Origin: Gordonia humi
GTDB lineage: Bacteria; Actinomycetota; Actinomycetes; Mycobacteriales; Mycobacteriaceae
Assembly (NCBI RefSeq): GCF_014197435.1
Contig: NZ_JACIFP010000001.1
Span: 124,001 to 188,000, forward strand
Length of the DNA: 64,000 nt
Reading direction: 5' to 3'
In this document: in pieces, positions 25,464 to 34,772 of the stretch
How positions within the stretch are numbered: position 1 is the stretch's first letter
Layout of the letters: each line of letters opens with the position of its first letter
Translations under genes and position numbers: made by a program
Notes under the pieces: model-generated
What the model saw: only the letters and a program-made list of their open reading frames with translations
Databases searched by the model: none
Told to the model about the DNA's origin: nothing

Positions 25464-25991
25464 GTGCCCGCATCCCGCATCGTGTTGATCCGCGCCGTCA
25501 ACGTCGGAGGCGCCAAACTCCCCATGGCCCGACTCCGAGAGATCGCCGCCGACCTCGGTGCGAGCGACGTGTCCACGTACATCGCGTCCGGCAACCTGCT
25601 CTGCACTCCGCCCGGCGACGCCGATCGCTTCGACCGATCGCTCGAACAGGCGATCGCCGACGAGTTCGGTTACATTCGGGAGGTGATCAGCAGGACGCCG
25701 GACGAGGTCGAGACCGCCGTCGCCGCGTTCCCGTTCGGGGAGTCCAGACACGGGCACGTGTACTTCCTCACCGGCACGCCCGACGCCGACGCGGCGGCCG
25801 CCTTCTGCGCCACCGACTTCGGGAACGGCGAACGTCTCGCCGTGATCGGCGACGATCTGCACATCGACTATCCCGAGGGAGCGGGCGCCAGCAAGCTCAC
25901 CCCGGCCAAGATCGCACGCGGACTCGGTGTCACCGGGACCGGCCGCAACCTGCGGACCTGCCGCACCCTCGTCGAACGCGCCCGCGCATGA
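25464..25991 (+). CDS. DUF1697 protein
   Basis: A 175-residue cytoplasmic protein of the DUF1697 family, recognised from IVLIRAVNVGGAKLPMARLRE at the start, TYIASGNLLC and the C-terminal TGRNLRTCRTLVE. Function is unknown for the family. GTG at 25464 follows GAAGGAGG. It overlaps the next gene by four bases (ATGA), so they are co-translated. Confidence 0.82.
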   Translation: MPASRIVLIRAVNVGGAKLPMARLREIAADLGASDVSTYIASGNLLCTPPGDADRFDRSLEQAIADEFGYIREVISRTPDEVETAVAAFPFGESRHGHVYFLTGTPDADAAAAFCATDFGNGERLAVIGDDLHIDYPEGAGASKLTPAKIARGLGVTGTGRNLRTCRTLVERARA

Positions 25992-26326
25992 GCGAGCAGT
26001 CACCTCCCCCGGGCGCCGTCGACGCCCGGTTCACCCTGGCGGCCGAGCGCACCCTCCTGGCCTGGTTGCGGACCGCCCTCGGCCTGGTGGCCGCCGGCGT
26101 GGCCGTGCTGCACGTGGTCGGCGAGTTCGCCTCACCCGCGCTGCAGACCGCACTCGGAATCGTCCTGATCGTGCTCGGCATCGCATCGGCGGTGGTCGGA
26201 TCGTGGCGGTGGTACCGCGTGACGCACTCCCTGGAGAACGGCGGACCCATGCCCGCCCCGATCGGGATCTGGCTCCTGATCGGCGGCCTCGTCGTCGTGT
26301 CGGTGGCATTCATCTTCGTCCGATGA
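25988..26326 (+). CDS. DUF202 (YidH-like) membrane protein
   Basis: A 112-residue protein with three hydrophobic segments and the family signature [20 protein letters not shown] near the N-terminus. DUF202 proteins are small inner-membrane proteins of unknown role. The ATG overlaps the DUF1697 stop codon. It is followed by rnhA, which has its own leaderless-type promoter. Confidence 0.82.
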   Translation: MSEQSPPPGAVDARFTLAAERTLLAWLRTALGLVAAGVAVLHVVGEFASPALQTALGIVLIVLGIASAVVGSWRWYRVTHSLENGGPMPAPIGIWLLIGGLVVVSVAFIFVR

Positions 26327-26348
26327 GCTCCCGGTAACCTCTGAACCC

Positions 26349-26798
26349 ATGAGTGATGCTCCCAAACCTGTCGAGATCTCCACCGACGGCGCCTGCCTCG
26401 GCAATCCCGGTCCCGGCGGATGGGGTGCGGTCCTGCGCTACGGCGACGTCGAGAAGGAGCTCTCCGGGGCCGAACCCGACACCACCAACAACCGGATGGA
26501 ACTGATGGGCGCCATCCAGGCGCTGAACGCGCTGACCAGACCGTCGCACGTCATCCTGTACACGGACTCGAGCTACGTCCGCAACGGCATCACCAAGTGG
26601 GTCAACGGCTGGATCAAGAACGGGTGGAAGAACTCCAGCAAGCAGCCCGTCAAGAACATGGACCTGTGGCAGGAACTCCTCGAGGCCGAGAAGCGTCACA
26701 CCGTCGACTGGCGCTGGGTCAAGGGCCATGCCGGAGACAAGTACAACGAGATCGCCGACACCCTCGCGACGACGGCGGCCCGCACGCTGAAGGGCTGA
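26349..26798 (+). CDS. rnhA: ribonuclease HI
   Basis: A 149-residue RNase HI that cleaves RNA in RNA:DNA hybrids. Active-site acidic residues are visible in [31 protein letters not shown] and [12 protein letters not shown], together with the WVKGHAG loop. TAACCT at 26335-26340 ends eight bases before the ATG with no ribosome binding site, suggesting a leaderless transcript. It converges with the YhgE/Pip gene 13 bases later. Confidence 0.95.
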   Translation: MSDAPKPVEISTDGACLGNPGPGGWGAVLRYGDVEKELSGAEPDTTNNRMELMGAIQALNALTRPSHVILYTDSSYVRNGITKWVNGWIKNGWKNSSKQPVKNMDLWQELLEAEKRHTVDWRWVKGHAGDKYNEIADTLATTAARTLKG

Positions 26799-26811
26799 GC
26801 GCCCCGCCCCG

Positions 26812-28821
26812 TCACACCTCGATCGGCGGATACAGCTGGTCCATCGACATCTGTCGGTTCCGTCTGGCCGCCCACGAGCTGATCGCGACACTGACGACCA
26901 GGACTCCCGCAAGCACGATCACCGACGTCCACAATCGGTGATCGACGCCGCCCGAGATCAACTGCCGCAGGCCGGTCACCGCATAGCTCATCGGATCGTA
27001 GGGATGCACGATCTGCGCGAGCGTGGCCGTCGTCTCCACCGGGTAGATGCCGCCGGACGCGACGATCTGCACCATGAGGAACGCCAGCGACACCACTCGT
27101 CCGACCGCGACCCCGAACACCGCGTTGAACATCTGTATCAACGCCAGGAAGGCCCCGGACACGAGCAGCATGAAGCCGATCATGCCGATCGGATGCTTCG
27201 CGTCGAGCCCGACGGCGAAGTGCGCAACCAGGAACATGACCACGACCTGGGCCACCACCACGAGGATCGCGGGCAGATACGAGGCCAGCACCGTCCGGAG
27301 GCCACCGACACCGTCGAGCACCGGTCGGACCTGTAGCGGCTTGATCAGCATCCAGATGATGATGGTGCCGATGAACAGGGCCAACGGGATGAAGAACGGG
27401 GCGAAGCCCGCACCGAAGGTCGGTGCCTTATTGTGCGTCACCGAGCTCAGTTCGACGGGCTGGGACAGGTTGGCCGCGGTCTTCGTCCGCTGCTGAGCGT
27501 CGCCGAAGTCGGGAATCTGCTTCACACCGTCGGCGAGGCCGGTCGCCAGCTGGTCGGCGCCGGCCGCCAGCTTCGGGGTGCCGTCGGCGAGTTGCTGCGC
27601 GCCGTCGGCCAACTGCTCGCTGCCGTCGGTCAGCTGGATCAGTCCGGAGTGCAACTGGGTGGCGCCGGTCGAGAGCTGGTTCGCACCGTCGGCGAGCTCG
27701 GTGATCTTCCCGGTGAGCTGCCCGCTCTCGAGCATGGCGAGCATGCTGCGCAGACCCGAGTCCTTGTCGGCGAGCTGCGACGACAGCGACTTCGACTGCC
27801 GTGACAGTTCGGTGACGCGCGCGGTGGTCCCGGGGTCGACGCCCTGCGTGCGCAGAAAGTCCTGCACCGGTGCGAGCGACGATGCGAGTGCACGCGCGCT
27901 GGGATCGCCGCTGCGTCGCAGCTGGGCGACGACGCCGCTCAGCGCCTTCTCCGCCTGCGACTGCCCCTGACCGACGGCTCCGACGCCGTCGAGCACCGTC
28001 GACATGTCACGGGTCAACCGCGTCGCGTCACCGACGAACTCCGACGGCTTGAAGCCCGATTGGTCGAACTGTTTCAGAACCGCCATGAGCGGTCCCGTGG
28101 CCTGGCCGACGCCCGCCGCGAGTCGTCCGGCGCCGTCGGCGAGCTGTGCCGAGCCGTCGCGTGCGGTCACCATGTTGGTCGCGAGTTCGTCGGCTCCCGC
28201 CGACAACTGCTGGGCGCCGTCGTTCGCGGTGGTCAGACCGTCGGCGAGCTGTCCGGCACCGTCGGACGCAGTGACCAGACCGCTGCCCGCCGAGGTGAGT
28301 CCGATGAGGATCTGGTCGACGGCCTGCTGACCGATCGCGCCGTTCACGGCCTCCAGCACCTGCGCGGACGCGTTCTGCCCGATGATGCCCGCCAGATAAC
28401 TGTTGGCATCGTTGTACTGGAACTCGATCGTAGCCTTGTGCGGATCGTCGGAGACCGCCGAGGCGATGGCGCTGGAGAAGTCTTTCGGGATGGTGATCGT
28501 GAAGTAGTAGCGTCCGTGCGCGAGACCGTCGGCGGCGTCGGCGGCATCGGTGGCGGTCAGATCGAGTTCTCCGGACTTGAGCAGCTGCTCCTGCACCTGG
28601 CTGCCCGCATCGAGCTTCTCACCCTGCGACATCGCACCGACGTCCTCGTTGACGACGGCCACGGAGACCTTGTTGACCTCGTCGAACGGGTTCCAGAAGA
28701 CCCACAGGTACATGGCCCCGTACAGCAGCGGCATCAGAATGATGGTGACGAGCGCGATCTTGGGCATCGCGCCCTTGCCGTACCGCTTGAACTCGGTGCC
28801 GATCGAGGCTCCGGCGAGCAT
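26812..28821 (-). CDS. YhgE/Pip-type membrane protein (ABC-2-like permease)
   Basis: A 669-residue membrane protein. One segment lies near residues 20-45 (IALVTIILMPLLYGAMYLWV), followed by a large extracytoplasmic region of about 400 residues, then five to six C-terminal segments. The outer region has repeated heptad-like units such as GAQQLADG and GADQLATG, giving a long alanine/leucine-rich coiled coil. This is the YhgE/Pip architecture (phage-infection-protein homologues, ABC-2 superfamily). The ATG at 28821 overlaps the stop of the ATP-binding gene (TGATG), so they form a unit. Substrate and role are unknown. Confidence 0.83.
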   Translation of the reverse strand: MLAGASIGTEFKRYGKGAMPKIALVTIILMPLLYGAMYLWVFWNPFDEVNKVSVAVVNEDVGAMSQGEKLDAGSQVQEQLLKSGELDLTATDAADAADGLAHGRYYFTITIPKDFSSAIASAVSDDPHKATIEFQYNDANSYLAGIIGQNASAQVLEAVNGAIGQQAVDQILIGLTSAGSGLVTASDGAGQLADGLTTANDGAQQLSAGADELATNMVTARDGSAQLADGAGRLAAGVGQATGPLMAVLKQFDQSGFKPSEFVGDATRLTRDMSTVLDGVGAVGQGQSQAEKALSGVVAQLRRSGDPSARALASSLAPVQDFLRTQGVDPGTTARVTELSRQSKSLSSQLADKDSGLRSMLAMLESGQLTGKITELADGANQLSTGATQLHSGLIQLTDGSEQLADGAQQLADGTPKLAAGADQLATGLADGVKQIPDFGDAQQRTKTAANLSQPVELSSVTHNKAPTFGAGFAPFFIPLALFIGTIIIWMLIKPLQVRPVLDGVGGLRTVLASYLPAILVVVAQVVVMFLVAHFAVGLDAKHPIGMIGFMLLVSGAFLALIQMFNAVFGVAVGRVVSLAFLMVQIVASGGIYPVETTATLAQIVHPYDPMSYAVTGLRQLISGGVDHRLWTSVIVLAGVLVVSVAISSWAARRNRQMSMDQLYPPIEV

Positions 28822-29504
28822 CAGTTGGTCCCTTCGTTGTGAATGAGATCGTTCGGAGTCAGACCGGGCGTCTCGAGTACGAGTCGTTGACCGACGTCGT
28901 CGACCGGATTGCTGGTCGCGGTGATCACCGTCTGTTCGCGGCCGAGCTCGACCAGCCGCGCGAGCGCCGTGTACTGGTCGGCGGTACTGCTCAGCTGGTC
29001 GACGGCGCCCGCCACCAGCAGCGGCGGACGTTTCGTGTTCGCCAGCGCCACGCGGAGCAGGAAGACGTCGAGCTCGCTCAGATCCTCGACGTACGCCTTC
29101 GGGTCCGGGACCGGCAGTGGTCCGAACACCGGTCGGCAGACGTCCTCGACCGACTGCGCGGACGAGACGATCAGGCGGTACCACGGGGCGTCCCAGCGAC
29201 GTTTCTCGGTGACGAGTGCGCCGACAGTGACCGCGTCGTACACCGCGTCGAGGTCGTCGACGGCGCCGATCGCGGCCCGGGCGAAGATCCGCTTCGGTCT
29301 CGTCTCACCCATCACCGACAGGTCGCCGGACTTCGGCTTCATCCGCCCGGCGAGTGTGAGGAGCAGACAGGTGCGGCCCGACCCGGCCGGACCGGTGAGC
29401 ACGGTGAGCCCGCCGACCGGGATGTCGAGGTCGAGCGGCCCGTACACGGACGTCTTCTCCAGACCTCGGGCGACGACGGCCCAGGTCTGCTGCGCACTGG
29501 TCAT
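28821..29504 (-). CDS. degenerate ABC ATP-binding protein
   Basis: A 227-residue ABC-ATPase-like protein. Walker A reads GPAGSGRTC, with arginine for the invariant lysine. The signature region reads DLSELDVFLLRVALAN rather than LSGGQ, and the Walker B strand (PPLLVAGAVDQL) lacks the usual DE pair. It may bind but hardly hydrolyse ATP in the normal way. It is translationally coupled to the YhgE/Pip permease. Whether it is a regulatory subunit or a decaying one is open. Confidence 0.78.
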   Translation of the reverse strand: MTSAQQTWAVVARGLEKTSVYGPLDLDIPVGGLTVLTGPAGSGRTCLLLTLAGRMKPKSGDLSVMGETRPKRIFARAAIGAVDDLDAVYDAVTVGALVTEKRRWDAPWYRLIVSSAQSVEDVCRPVFGPLPVPDPKAYVEDLSELDVFLLRVALANTKRPPLLVAGAVDQLSSTADQYTALARLVELGREQTVITATSNPVDDVGQRLVLETPGLTPNDLIHNEGTN

Positions 29505-29701
29505 GGACTGTCACCCTAATCGGCCGAACGGACTACCACGAGTAGGCGAGCCGGTCCAGTGCCTGAACGAACGGTATCGGGAAACGAGTGGTCCGAGTCA
29601 CCACTGTGAACGGCTCGGGTCCGTTGTAACGTGCGTCTCAGGGACCACGCCCATTGATTGTATATTCGGCAGTCGGAACGGATCTCACACCGAGGAGGAC
29701 C

Positions 29702-30877
29702 ATGTCACAGGTCAACGCCGACGACTTCGCCCAGATCGCGGCGGCCGTGCACGAGTTCATCCGGACTCGGGTCCTCCCGCGCGAACGGGAGATCGCCGAC
29801 GGCGACGCGGTCCCCGACGACCTCGTCGCCGCGGCCAAGGAGATCGGCCTGTTCGGGTACGCGATCCCCCAGGAGTGGGGCGGCCTCGGCCTCGACCTGC
29901 AGCAGGACGTCGAACTGGCGCAGGAGTTCGGCTACACCGCACTCGCGCTGCGCTCGATGTTCGGCACCAACAACGGCATCGCCGGCCAGGTGCTGGTCAA
30001 CTTCGGCACCGACGAGCAGAAGTCGACATGGCTCGAACGCATCGCCTCCGGCGACGTGGTCGCCTCGTTCGCGCTGACCGAACCGGGCGCGGGCTCCAAC
30101 CCGTCGGGACTGCGCACCAAGGCCGTCGAGCAGCCGGACGGCTCGTGGATCATCGACGGCGGCAAGTGCTTCATCACCAATGCGCCCACCGCGAACCTGT
30201 TCGTGGTCTTCGCGCGCGTACGTCCCGCCGACGACGACGGCCCCGGCATCGCGGTGTTCCTCGTCCCGGCCGACGCACCGGGTGTGTCCGTCGCCGACCG
30301 CGACAAGAAGATGGGGCAGGAGGGCGCGTGGACCGCCGACGTCCACTTCGACGGCGTGCGCGTCGAGAAGTCGGCACTGGTCGGCGGCAGCGTCGACGTC
30401 GGCTACAAGGCCGCGATGGTGTCCCTGGCGCGCGGACGCGTCCACATCGCAGCGCTCGCGGTCGGATCCGCGCAGCGTGCACTCGACGAGTCGCTGCGCC
30501 ACGTCGCCGTCACCACCCAGGGCGGCACTCCGATCGGCGACTTCCAGCTGGTCCAGGCACATATCGCCGATATGCAGACCGGAGTCATGGCGGGGCGGGC
30601 CCTGGTGCGCGACGCCGCCGCGAAATGGGTGTCGGAGGAGGATCGCCGCATCGCGCCGTCGGTGGCGAAACTGTTCTGCACCGAGATGGTCGGGCAGGTC
30701 GCCGACAAGGCCGTCCAGGTCCACGGCGGCTCCGGCTACATGCGCGACAGCGTCGTCGAACGCATCTACCGCGACGTCCGACTGCTGCGGCTCTACGAGG
30801 GCACCAGCGAGATCCAACGCCTGATCGTCGGCGGCGGACTCGTGCGGCAGGCCAAAAAGGAAGCGAAGGGGAAGTAA
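29702..30877 (+). CDS. acyl-CoA dehydrogenase
   Basis: A 391-residue FAD-dependent acyl-CoA dehydrogenase that introduces an alpha-beta double bond in an acyl-CoA. Motifs include FALTEPGAGSNPSG and WIIDGGKCFITNA for FAD binding, and a catalytic glutamate expected in LLRLYEGTSEIQR near residue 365. GAGGAGG stands just before the ATG at 29702. It is followed directly by an SDR, a pairing that fits dehydrogenation followed by oxidation or reduction of a 3-hydroxy/3-oxoacyl-CoA. Chain-length preference is not evident. Confidence 0.88.
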   Translation: MSQVNADDFAQIAAAVHEFIRTRVLPREREIADGDAVPDDLVAAAKEIGLFGYAIPQEWGGLGLDLQQDVELAQEFGYTALALRSMFGTNNGIAGQVLVNFGTDEQKSTWLERIASGDVVASFALTEPGAGSNPSGLRTKAVEQPDGSWIIDGGKCFITNAPTANLFVVFARVRPADDDGPGIAVFLVPADAPGVSVADRDKKMGQEGAWTADVHFDGVRVEKSALVGGSVDVGYKAAMVSLARGRVHIAALAVGSAQRALDESLRHVAVTTQGGTPIGDFQLVQAHIADMQTGVMAGRALVRDAAAKWVSEEDRRIAPSVAKLFCTEMVGQVADKAVQVHGGSGYMRDSVVERIYRDVRLLRLYEGTSEIQRLIVGGGLVRQAKKEAKGK

Positions 30878-31609
30878 GTGCTGCTCGAAGGAAGGATCGC
30901 CGTCGTGACCGGCGCGGCGCAGGGAATCGGACTGGCGATCGCCGAGAGGTTCGTCGCCGAGGGCGCCCGTGTGCTGCTCGGCGACCTCGACGCCGACCAG
31001 GTGGCACAGTCCGCCGCATCCCTCGGCGACGATGCCCGAGGCGTCGCCTGCGATGTGACCTCGGGCGACGACGTGCAGCGCCTCGTCGACACCGCCGTCG
31101 CCGAATTCGGTGCCGTCGACGTCATGGTCAACAATGCGGGCATCACCCGCGATGCGACCATGCGGAAGATGACCGAGGACCAGTTCGACCAGGTCATCGA
31201 CGTCCATCTGAAAGGCGTCTGGCACGGGACTCGCGCTGCCGCCGCACACATGCGCGAGCGCAAGACCGGCTCGATCATCAATCTGTCGTCGATCTCCGGC
31301 AAGGTGGGTCTAGCAGGCCAGACCAATTACTCCGCGGCCAAGGCCGGCATCGTCGGGCTGTCGAAAGCCGCGGCCAAAGAAGTCGCCTACCTCGGGGTAC
31401 GCGTCAACTGCATCCAGCCCGGACTGATCCGCACCGCCATGACCGAGGCCATGCCCGAGCGGATCTGGGATCAGAAGATGGCCGAGATACCGATGGGCCG
31501 TGCCGGCGAGCCGAACGAGATCGCCGGTGTCGCGACGTTCCTCGCATCCGATCTGTCGTCGTACATGACCGGCACGGTGCTCGAGGTGACCGGCGGACGA
31601 TACATGTGA
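30878..31609 (+). CDS. SDR, FabG/3-oxoacyl reductase-like
   Basis: A 243-residue classical SDR with TGAAQGIG, the NNAG motif ([11 protein letters not shown]), and the catalytic Ser in [10 protein letters not shown] and Tyr-Lys in NYSAAKAG. Aspartates after beta-2 (LLGDLDAD) suggest NAD(H). It resembles FabG and acetoacetyl-CoA reductases. GTG at 30878 abuts the stop of the acyl-CoA dehydrogenase; AAGGGGAAG lies before it, so the two are co-transcribed. All SDR motifs are intact, unlike the SDR at 14827. Confidence 0.87.
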   Translation: MLLEGRIAVVTGAAQGIGLAIAERFVAEGARVLLGDLDADQVAQSAASLGDDARGVACDVTSGDDVQRLVDTAVAEFGAVDVMVNNAGITRDATMRKMTEDQFDQVIDVHLKGVWHGTRAAAAHMRERKTGSIINLSSISGKVGLAGQTNYSAAKAGIVGLSKAAAKEVAYLGVRVNCIQPGLIRTAMTEAMPERIWDQKMAEIPMGRAGEPNEIAGVATFLASDLSSYMTGTVLEVTGGRYM

Positions 31610-31732
31610 GCCGGTCGCCGCGCACCGCCGTCACCGACGAGCCGACCGGGCCGTCGCCGGTGGCGGCGCTCGTCGCGATCTTCGACGACGGTCACCTTGG
31701 TCACACGCTGAGTCGTACGTCACCGAGCCGCG

Positions 31733-31776
31733 TATGATCTGTTCGCAGGATGGCATCACAGCCATGATGCGAACAG
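31733..31776 (+). promoter_or_regulatory. promoter and long dyad before pcaD
   Basis: TATGAT (31733-31738) is a -10 candidate. A 38-base interrupted dyad follows: CTGTTCGCA (31739-31747) with TGCGAACAG (31768-31776), and TGGC/GCCA inside. GTTCG half-sites fit PcaR/PcaU/PobR-type IclR regulators, and an IclR gene is next but one. The right arm ends in the pcaD ribosome binding site, so an RNA hairpin is an alternative. Confidence 0.6.
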
Positions 31777-31785
31777 GAGATGCGG

Positions 31786-32559
31786 ATGCTCGACACGGTC
31801 GAACTCGCCTACGACCAGCACGGCCCGACCGACCGGACGCCGATCGTCTTCCTCGGCTCGCTGGGCTCGGACCGGTCGATGTGGCGACCGCAGGTGGACG
31901 GGCTGGCCGACGAGCATCACGTCATCACCGTCGATCTACGCGGGCACGGGCAGTCGCCGGTGCCGGTCCGCACGTACACGGTGGAGGCGATCGCCGACGA
32001 CGTCGCCGCACTCCTCACGCGCTTGGAGATCGCGCGGGCGCACATCGTCGGCCTGTCGCTGGGCGGCGCCACCGCCCAGCAGCTCGCCCTCACTCATCCC
32101 GATCGAGTCCGCTCGCTGACACTGCTGTGCACATCCGCTCGATTCGGCGATCCCGAGCCGTGGGTCGACCGCGCCCAGTCGGTCCGTGCGAACGGCACCG
32201 AATCCCTGGCCCAGGCAGTGGTCGGTCGATGGTTCACACCGATGTTCGCTTCACGGAACCCCGGTCTGGTCGCTCGTATGGAGGCCATGGTGTCCGCGAC
32301 GTCCGACGAGGGCTATGCGGCGTCGTGCGAAGCGCTCGCGACGTTCGACTCACGTGCGGCACTGCCGAACATCGACGCACCGACGCTGGTCATCGGCGGC
32401 ACCGATGATCCGGCGACGCCGCCCGCGCACCAGGAGTTCCTCGCCGATCGCATTCCGGGCGCGCACCTGAAGATCATCGACTACGCCGCACACCTCGCCT
32501 CGTACGAGCAGAGGTCCGTGGTGAACGCCGCCGTAGCCGAACACGTCGCCGGCGCCTGA
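31786..32559 (+). CDS. pcaD: 3-oxoadipate enol-lactone hydrolase
   Basis: A 257-residue alpha/beta hydrolase that opens 3-oxoadipate enol-lactone to 3-oxoadipate, the step after CatC. The nucleophile S91 is in GLSLGG, the acid is in IGGTDDPATPP and the histidine in DYAAHLAS. The sequence FLGSLGSDRSMWRPQ carries the oxyanion hole typical of PcaD. ATG at 31786 has AGGAG at a proper distance; ATG at 31780 would abut it. It is followed two bases later by the IclR gene. It is separated from catABC by four genes but belongs to the same pathway. Confidence 0.87.
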   Translation: MLDTVELAYDQHGPTDRTPIVFLGSLGSDRSMWRPQVDGLADEHHVITVDLRGHGQSPVPVRTYTVEAIADDVAALLTRLEIARAHIVGLSLGGATAQQLALTHPDRVRSLTLLCTSARFGDPEPWVDRAQSVRANGTESLAQAVVGRWFTPMFASRNPGLVARMEAMVSATSDEGYAASCEALATFDSRAALPNIDAPTLVIGGTDDPATPPAHQEFLADRIPGAHLKIIDYAAHLASYEQRSVVNAAVAEHVAGA

Positions 32560-32561
32560 GT

Positions 32562-33329
32562 ATGGCCGAACCGTCGTCGGACTACGTCCAGTCGCTGGCC
32601 CGCGGCCTGTCGGTGATCCGCGTGTTCGGAGCCGACGCGCCGCGGCAGACCCTCACCGATGTCGCCAAGGCCACCGGACTGTCACGCGCCACCGCGCGCC
32701 GGTTCCTGTTGACGCTCGTCGAACTCGGCTACGTCGCCACCGACGGCTCGTTGTTCTGGCTCACCCCGCGCGTCCTGGAGCTCGGTTACAGCTATCTGTC
32801 GAGCCTGGATCTGTCCGAACTCGCCGGACCGCATCTGGAGACGTTGTCGGCCACCGTGCACGAGTCGAGCTCGGTGTCGATCCTCGACGGCGCCGACATC
32901 GTCTACATCGCGCGTGTGCCGGTCAGCCGGATCATGACCGTGTCGATCCGCATCGGCACCCGATTCCCGGCGCACGCGACGTCGATGGGACGGGTGCTGC
33001 TCGCCGGCCTGTCGCCCGCCGACCTCGACGCCCACCTGGTCGGCGCGTTGGAGCCGGTCACCGACCGGACCGTCGTCGACGTCGACACACTGCGCGCCCA
33101 GCTCGACGAAGTCCGCGAACAGGGATTCTGTCTGGTCGATCAGGAACTCGAGGAGGGGCTGCGCTCACTGGCCGCCCCGATCCGGAACCGGGCCGGGACC
33201 GTCGTCGCCGCGGTGAATCTGGCGACCCAGGCGAGCCGGTACACGACGTCGCAGATCCGCAAGAACCTCGTGCCGCCGCTGCTCGACGCGGCCGCCGCCA
33301 TCTCCACCGACCTCACCCGAGCCGGTTGA
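32562..33329 (+). CDS. pcaR: IclR-family regulator, PcaR-like
   Basis: A 255-residue IclR regulator with a winged helix (SLARGLSVIRVFGAD, then TLTDVAKATGLSRATARRFL) and an effector-binding domain (SSVSILDGADIVYIARV, HATSMGRVLLA). The sequence resembles PcaR/PcaU, which respond to aromatic acids or 3-oxoadipate. It lies between pcaD and pcaF, two bases after the former, and likely binds the dyad before pcaD. The exact effector is inference. Confidence 0.83.
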   Translation: MAEPSSDYVQSLARGLSVIRVFGADAPRQTLTDVAKATGLSRATARRFLLTLVELGYVATDGSLFWLTPRVLELGYSYLSSLDLSELAGPHLETLSATVHESSSVSILDGADIVYIARVPVSRIMTVSIRIGTRFPAHATSMGRVLLAGLSPADLDAHLVGALEPVTDRTVVDVDTLRAQLDEVREQGFCLVDQELEEGLRSLAAPIRNRAGTVVAAVNLATQASRYTTSQIRKNLVPPLLDAAAAISTDLTRAG

Positions 33330-33358
33330 TCCGTCCCCTCTCGTCAAGGAGTCTCCTC

Positions 33359-34564
33359 ATGCCCGAAGCCGTCATCTGCTCCCCGCTGCGCACCCCCGTC
33401 GGGCGTTTCGGCGGATCACTCGCCTCGGTCCCGGTCCAGCGACTGGCCGCGGACGTTCTACGCGCCCTGGCCGAGCGCACCGGTCTGGACACCCAGCGCA
33501 TCGACGACGTGGTGTTCGGTCAGGCCTCCCCCAACGCCGAAGCACCCGCGCTGGGCCGCGTCGCCGCACTGGACGCCGGCTACGGCATCGAGGTGCCCGG
33601 CATGCAAGTGGACCGCCGCTGCGGCTCCGGCCTGCAGGCGATCGCCCTCGCCGCCATGCAGGTACAGACCGGCGTGGCCGACCTGCTGATCGCGGGCGGC
33701 GCCGAGTCGATGAGTCGGACCGAGTTCTACACGGACGCCATCCGTTTCGGCGTCAAGACGCCGTCGGTAGAACTCAACGATCGCCTCGCCCGCGGGCGCG
33801 TCACCGCGGGCGGCAAGGACTACCCGGTGCCCGGCGGCATGATCGAGACCGCCGAGAACCTGCGCGAGCAGTACTCGATCACCCGCGAGGCCCAGGACGA
33901 GATGGCCGTCGCCTCCCACCACCGCGCCGTCGCCGCGCGGGAGGCGGGCAAGTTCGCGAACGAGATCGTCCCGATCACGGTGACCGGCCGCAAGGGCGAC
34001 ACCGTCGTCGACATCGACGAGCATCCGCGCGCCGACACCTCCGTCGAGACCCTGTCGACGCTGCGGGCGATCCGCGCCAAGATCGATCCGGCGTCGACAG
34101 TCACCGCGGGCAACTCCAGCGGCCAGAACGACGGCGCCGCCGCCTGCATCGTCACCACTCCGGACATGGCCGAGAAGCTGGGACTGCGCCCGCTGGCCGC
34201 ACTGCGCTCGTGGGCACTGGCCGGCGTCGCACCGAAGACCATGGGGATCGGCCCCGTTCCCGCGTCGGAGAAGGCGCTCGGTCGTGCCGGCCTGACCCTG
34301 GCCGACATGGGCGTCATCGAACTCAACGAGGCGTTCGCCGCACAGGCCCTCGCCGTCTTGCACGAATGGGGTCTGTCCGCCGACGACGACCGCCTCAACC
34401 CCAACGGCTCGGGAATCTCCCTCGGACACCCGGTCGGCGCCACCGGCGCGCGTATCGCCGCGACTCTGCTCAACGAGATGGACCGCCGCGAATCGCGCTA
34501 CGGCCTGGAGACCATGTGCATCGGCGGCGGCCAGGGCATCGCCGCCGTGTTCGAGAGGCTGTGA
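33359..34564 (+). CDS. pcaF: 3-oxoadipyl-CoA/acetyl-CoA thiolase
   Basis: A 401-residue thiolase with the acyl-accepting C88 in DRRCGSGLQ, H357 in LGHPVGATG and C387 in TMCIGGGQG. Position after pcaD and the PcaR-like gene indicates 3-oxoadipyl-CoA thiolase, which makes succinyl-CoA and acetyl-CoA, though sequence alone cannot exclude a general acetyl-CoA acetyltransferase. AAGGAG lies upstream of the ATG at 33359. The matching CoA-transferase genes (pcaIJ) are not in the window. Confidence 0.83.
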   Translation: MPEAVICSPLRTPVGRFGGSLASVPVQRLAADVLRALAERTGLDTQRIDDVVFGQASPNAEAPALGRVAALDAGYGIEVPGMQVDRRCGSGLQAIALAAMQVQTGVADLLIAGGAESMSRTEFYTDAIRFGVKTPSVELNDRLARGRVTAGGKDYPVPGGMIETAENLREQYSITREAQDEMAVASHHRAVAAREAGKFANEIVPITVTGRKGDTVVDIDEHPRADTSVETLSTLRAIRAKIDPASTVTAGNSSGQNDGAAACIVTTPDMAEKLGLRPLAALRSWALAGVAPKTMGIGPVPASEKALGRAGLTLADMGVIELNEAFAAQALAVLHEWGLSADDDRLNPNGSGISLGHPVGATGARIAATLLNEMDRRESRYGLETMCIGGGQGIAAVFERL

Positions 34565-34772
34565 CGGAATCTCGCCTCTGACCTGCACGTTTTACAGGTC
34601 TTGATAACGTCGGCCGAGTCATCAAGACCTATGAAACGCCAGGTCACAACATCTCCGCTAACTAAGACTCACAACCTCTCAATCTCCAGCAACTAAGTAA
34701 TTCCCTCCTCCTTATCGCGCTCGTAATGTGACTGACAACGCAGTCGCATCCGATTTGTGAAGGAGGCCGAGA
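34565..34772 (+). promoter_or_regulatory. structured leader before the AAA-catABC genes
   Basis: A 208-base AT-richer gap. GACCTG (34580-34585) can pair with CAGGTC (34595-34600), but most of that arm is also in AGGTCTTGAT (34596-34605), which pairs perfectly with ATCAAGACCT (34621-34630). GACCT there can in turn pair with AGGTC (34641-34645). Further on, a motif at 34698-34712 recurs before the phenol hydroxylase operon. The mutually exclusive stems could be nested operators or an attenuator. Confidence 0.45.
34698..34712 (+). promoter_or_regulatory. shared leader motif, copy 1
   Basis: TAATTCCCTCCTCCT matches 13 of 15 positions at 39921-39935. CCTCCTT here is an exact complement of the ribosome binding site AAGGAGG at 34760-34766. 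ACGCAGT follows 33 bases after the CTCCTCCT start; the same word is 34 bases after it in the second copy. Confidence 0.5.
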
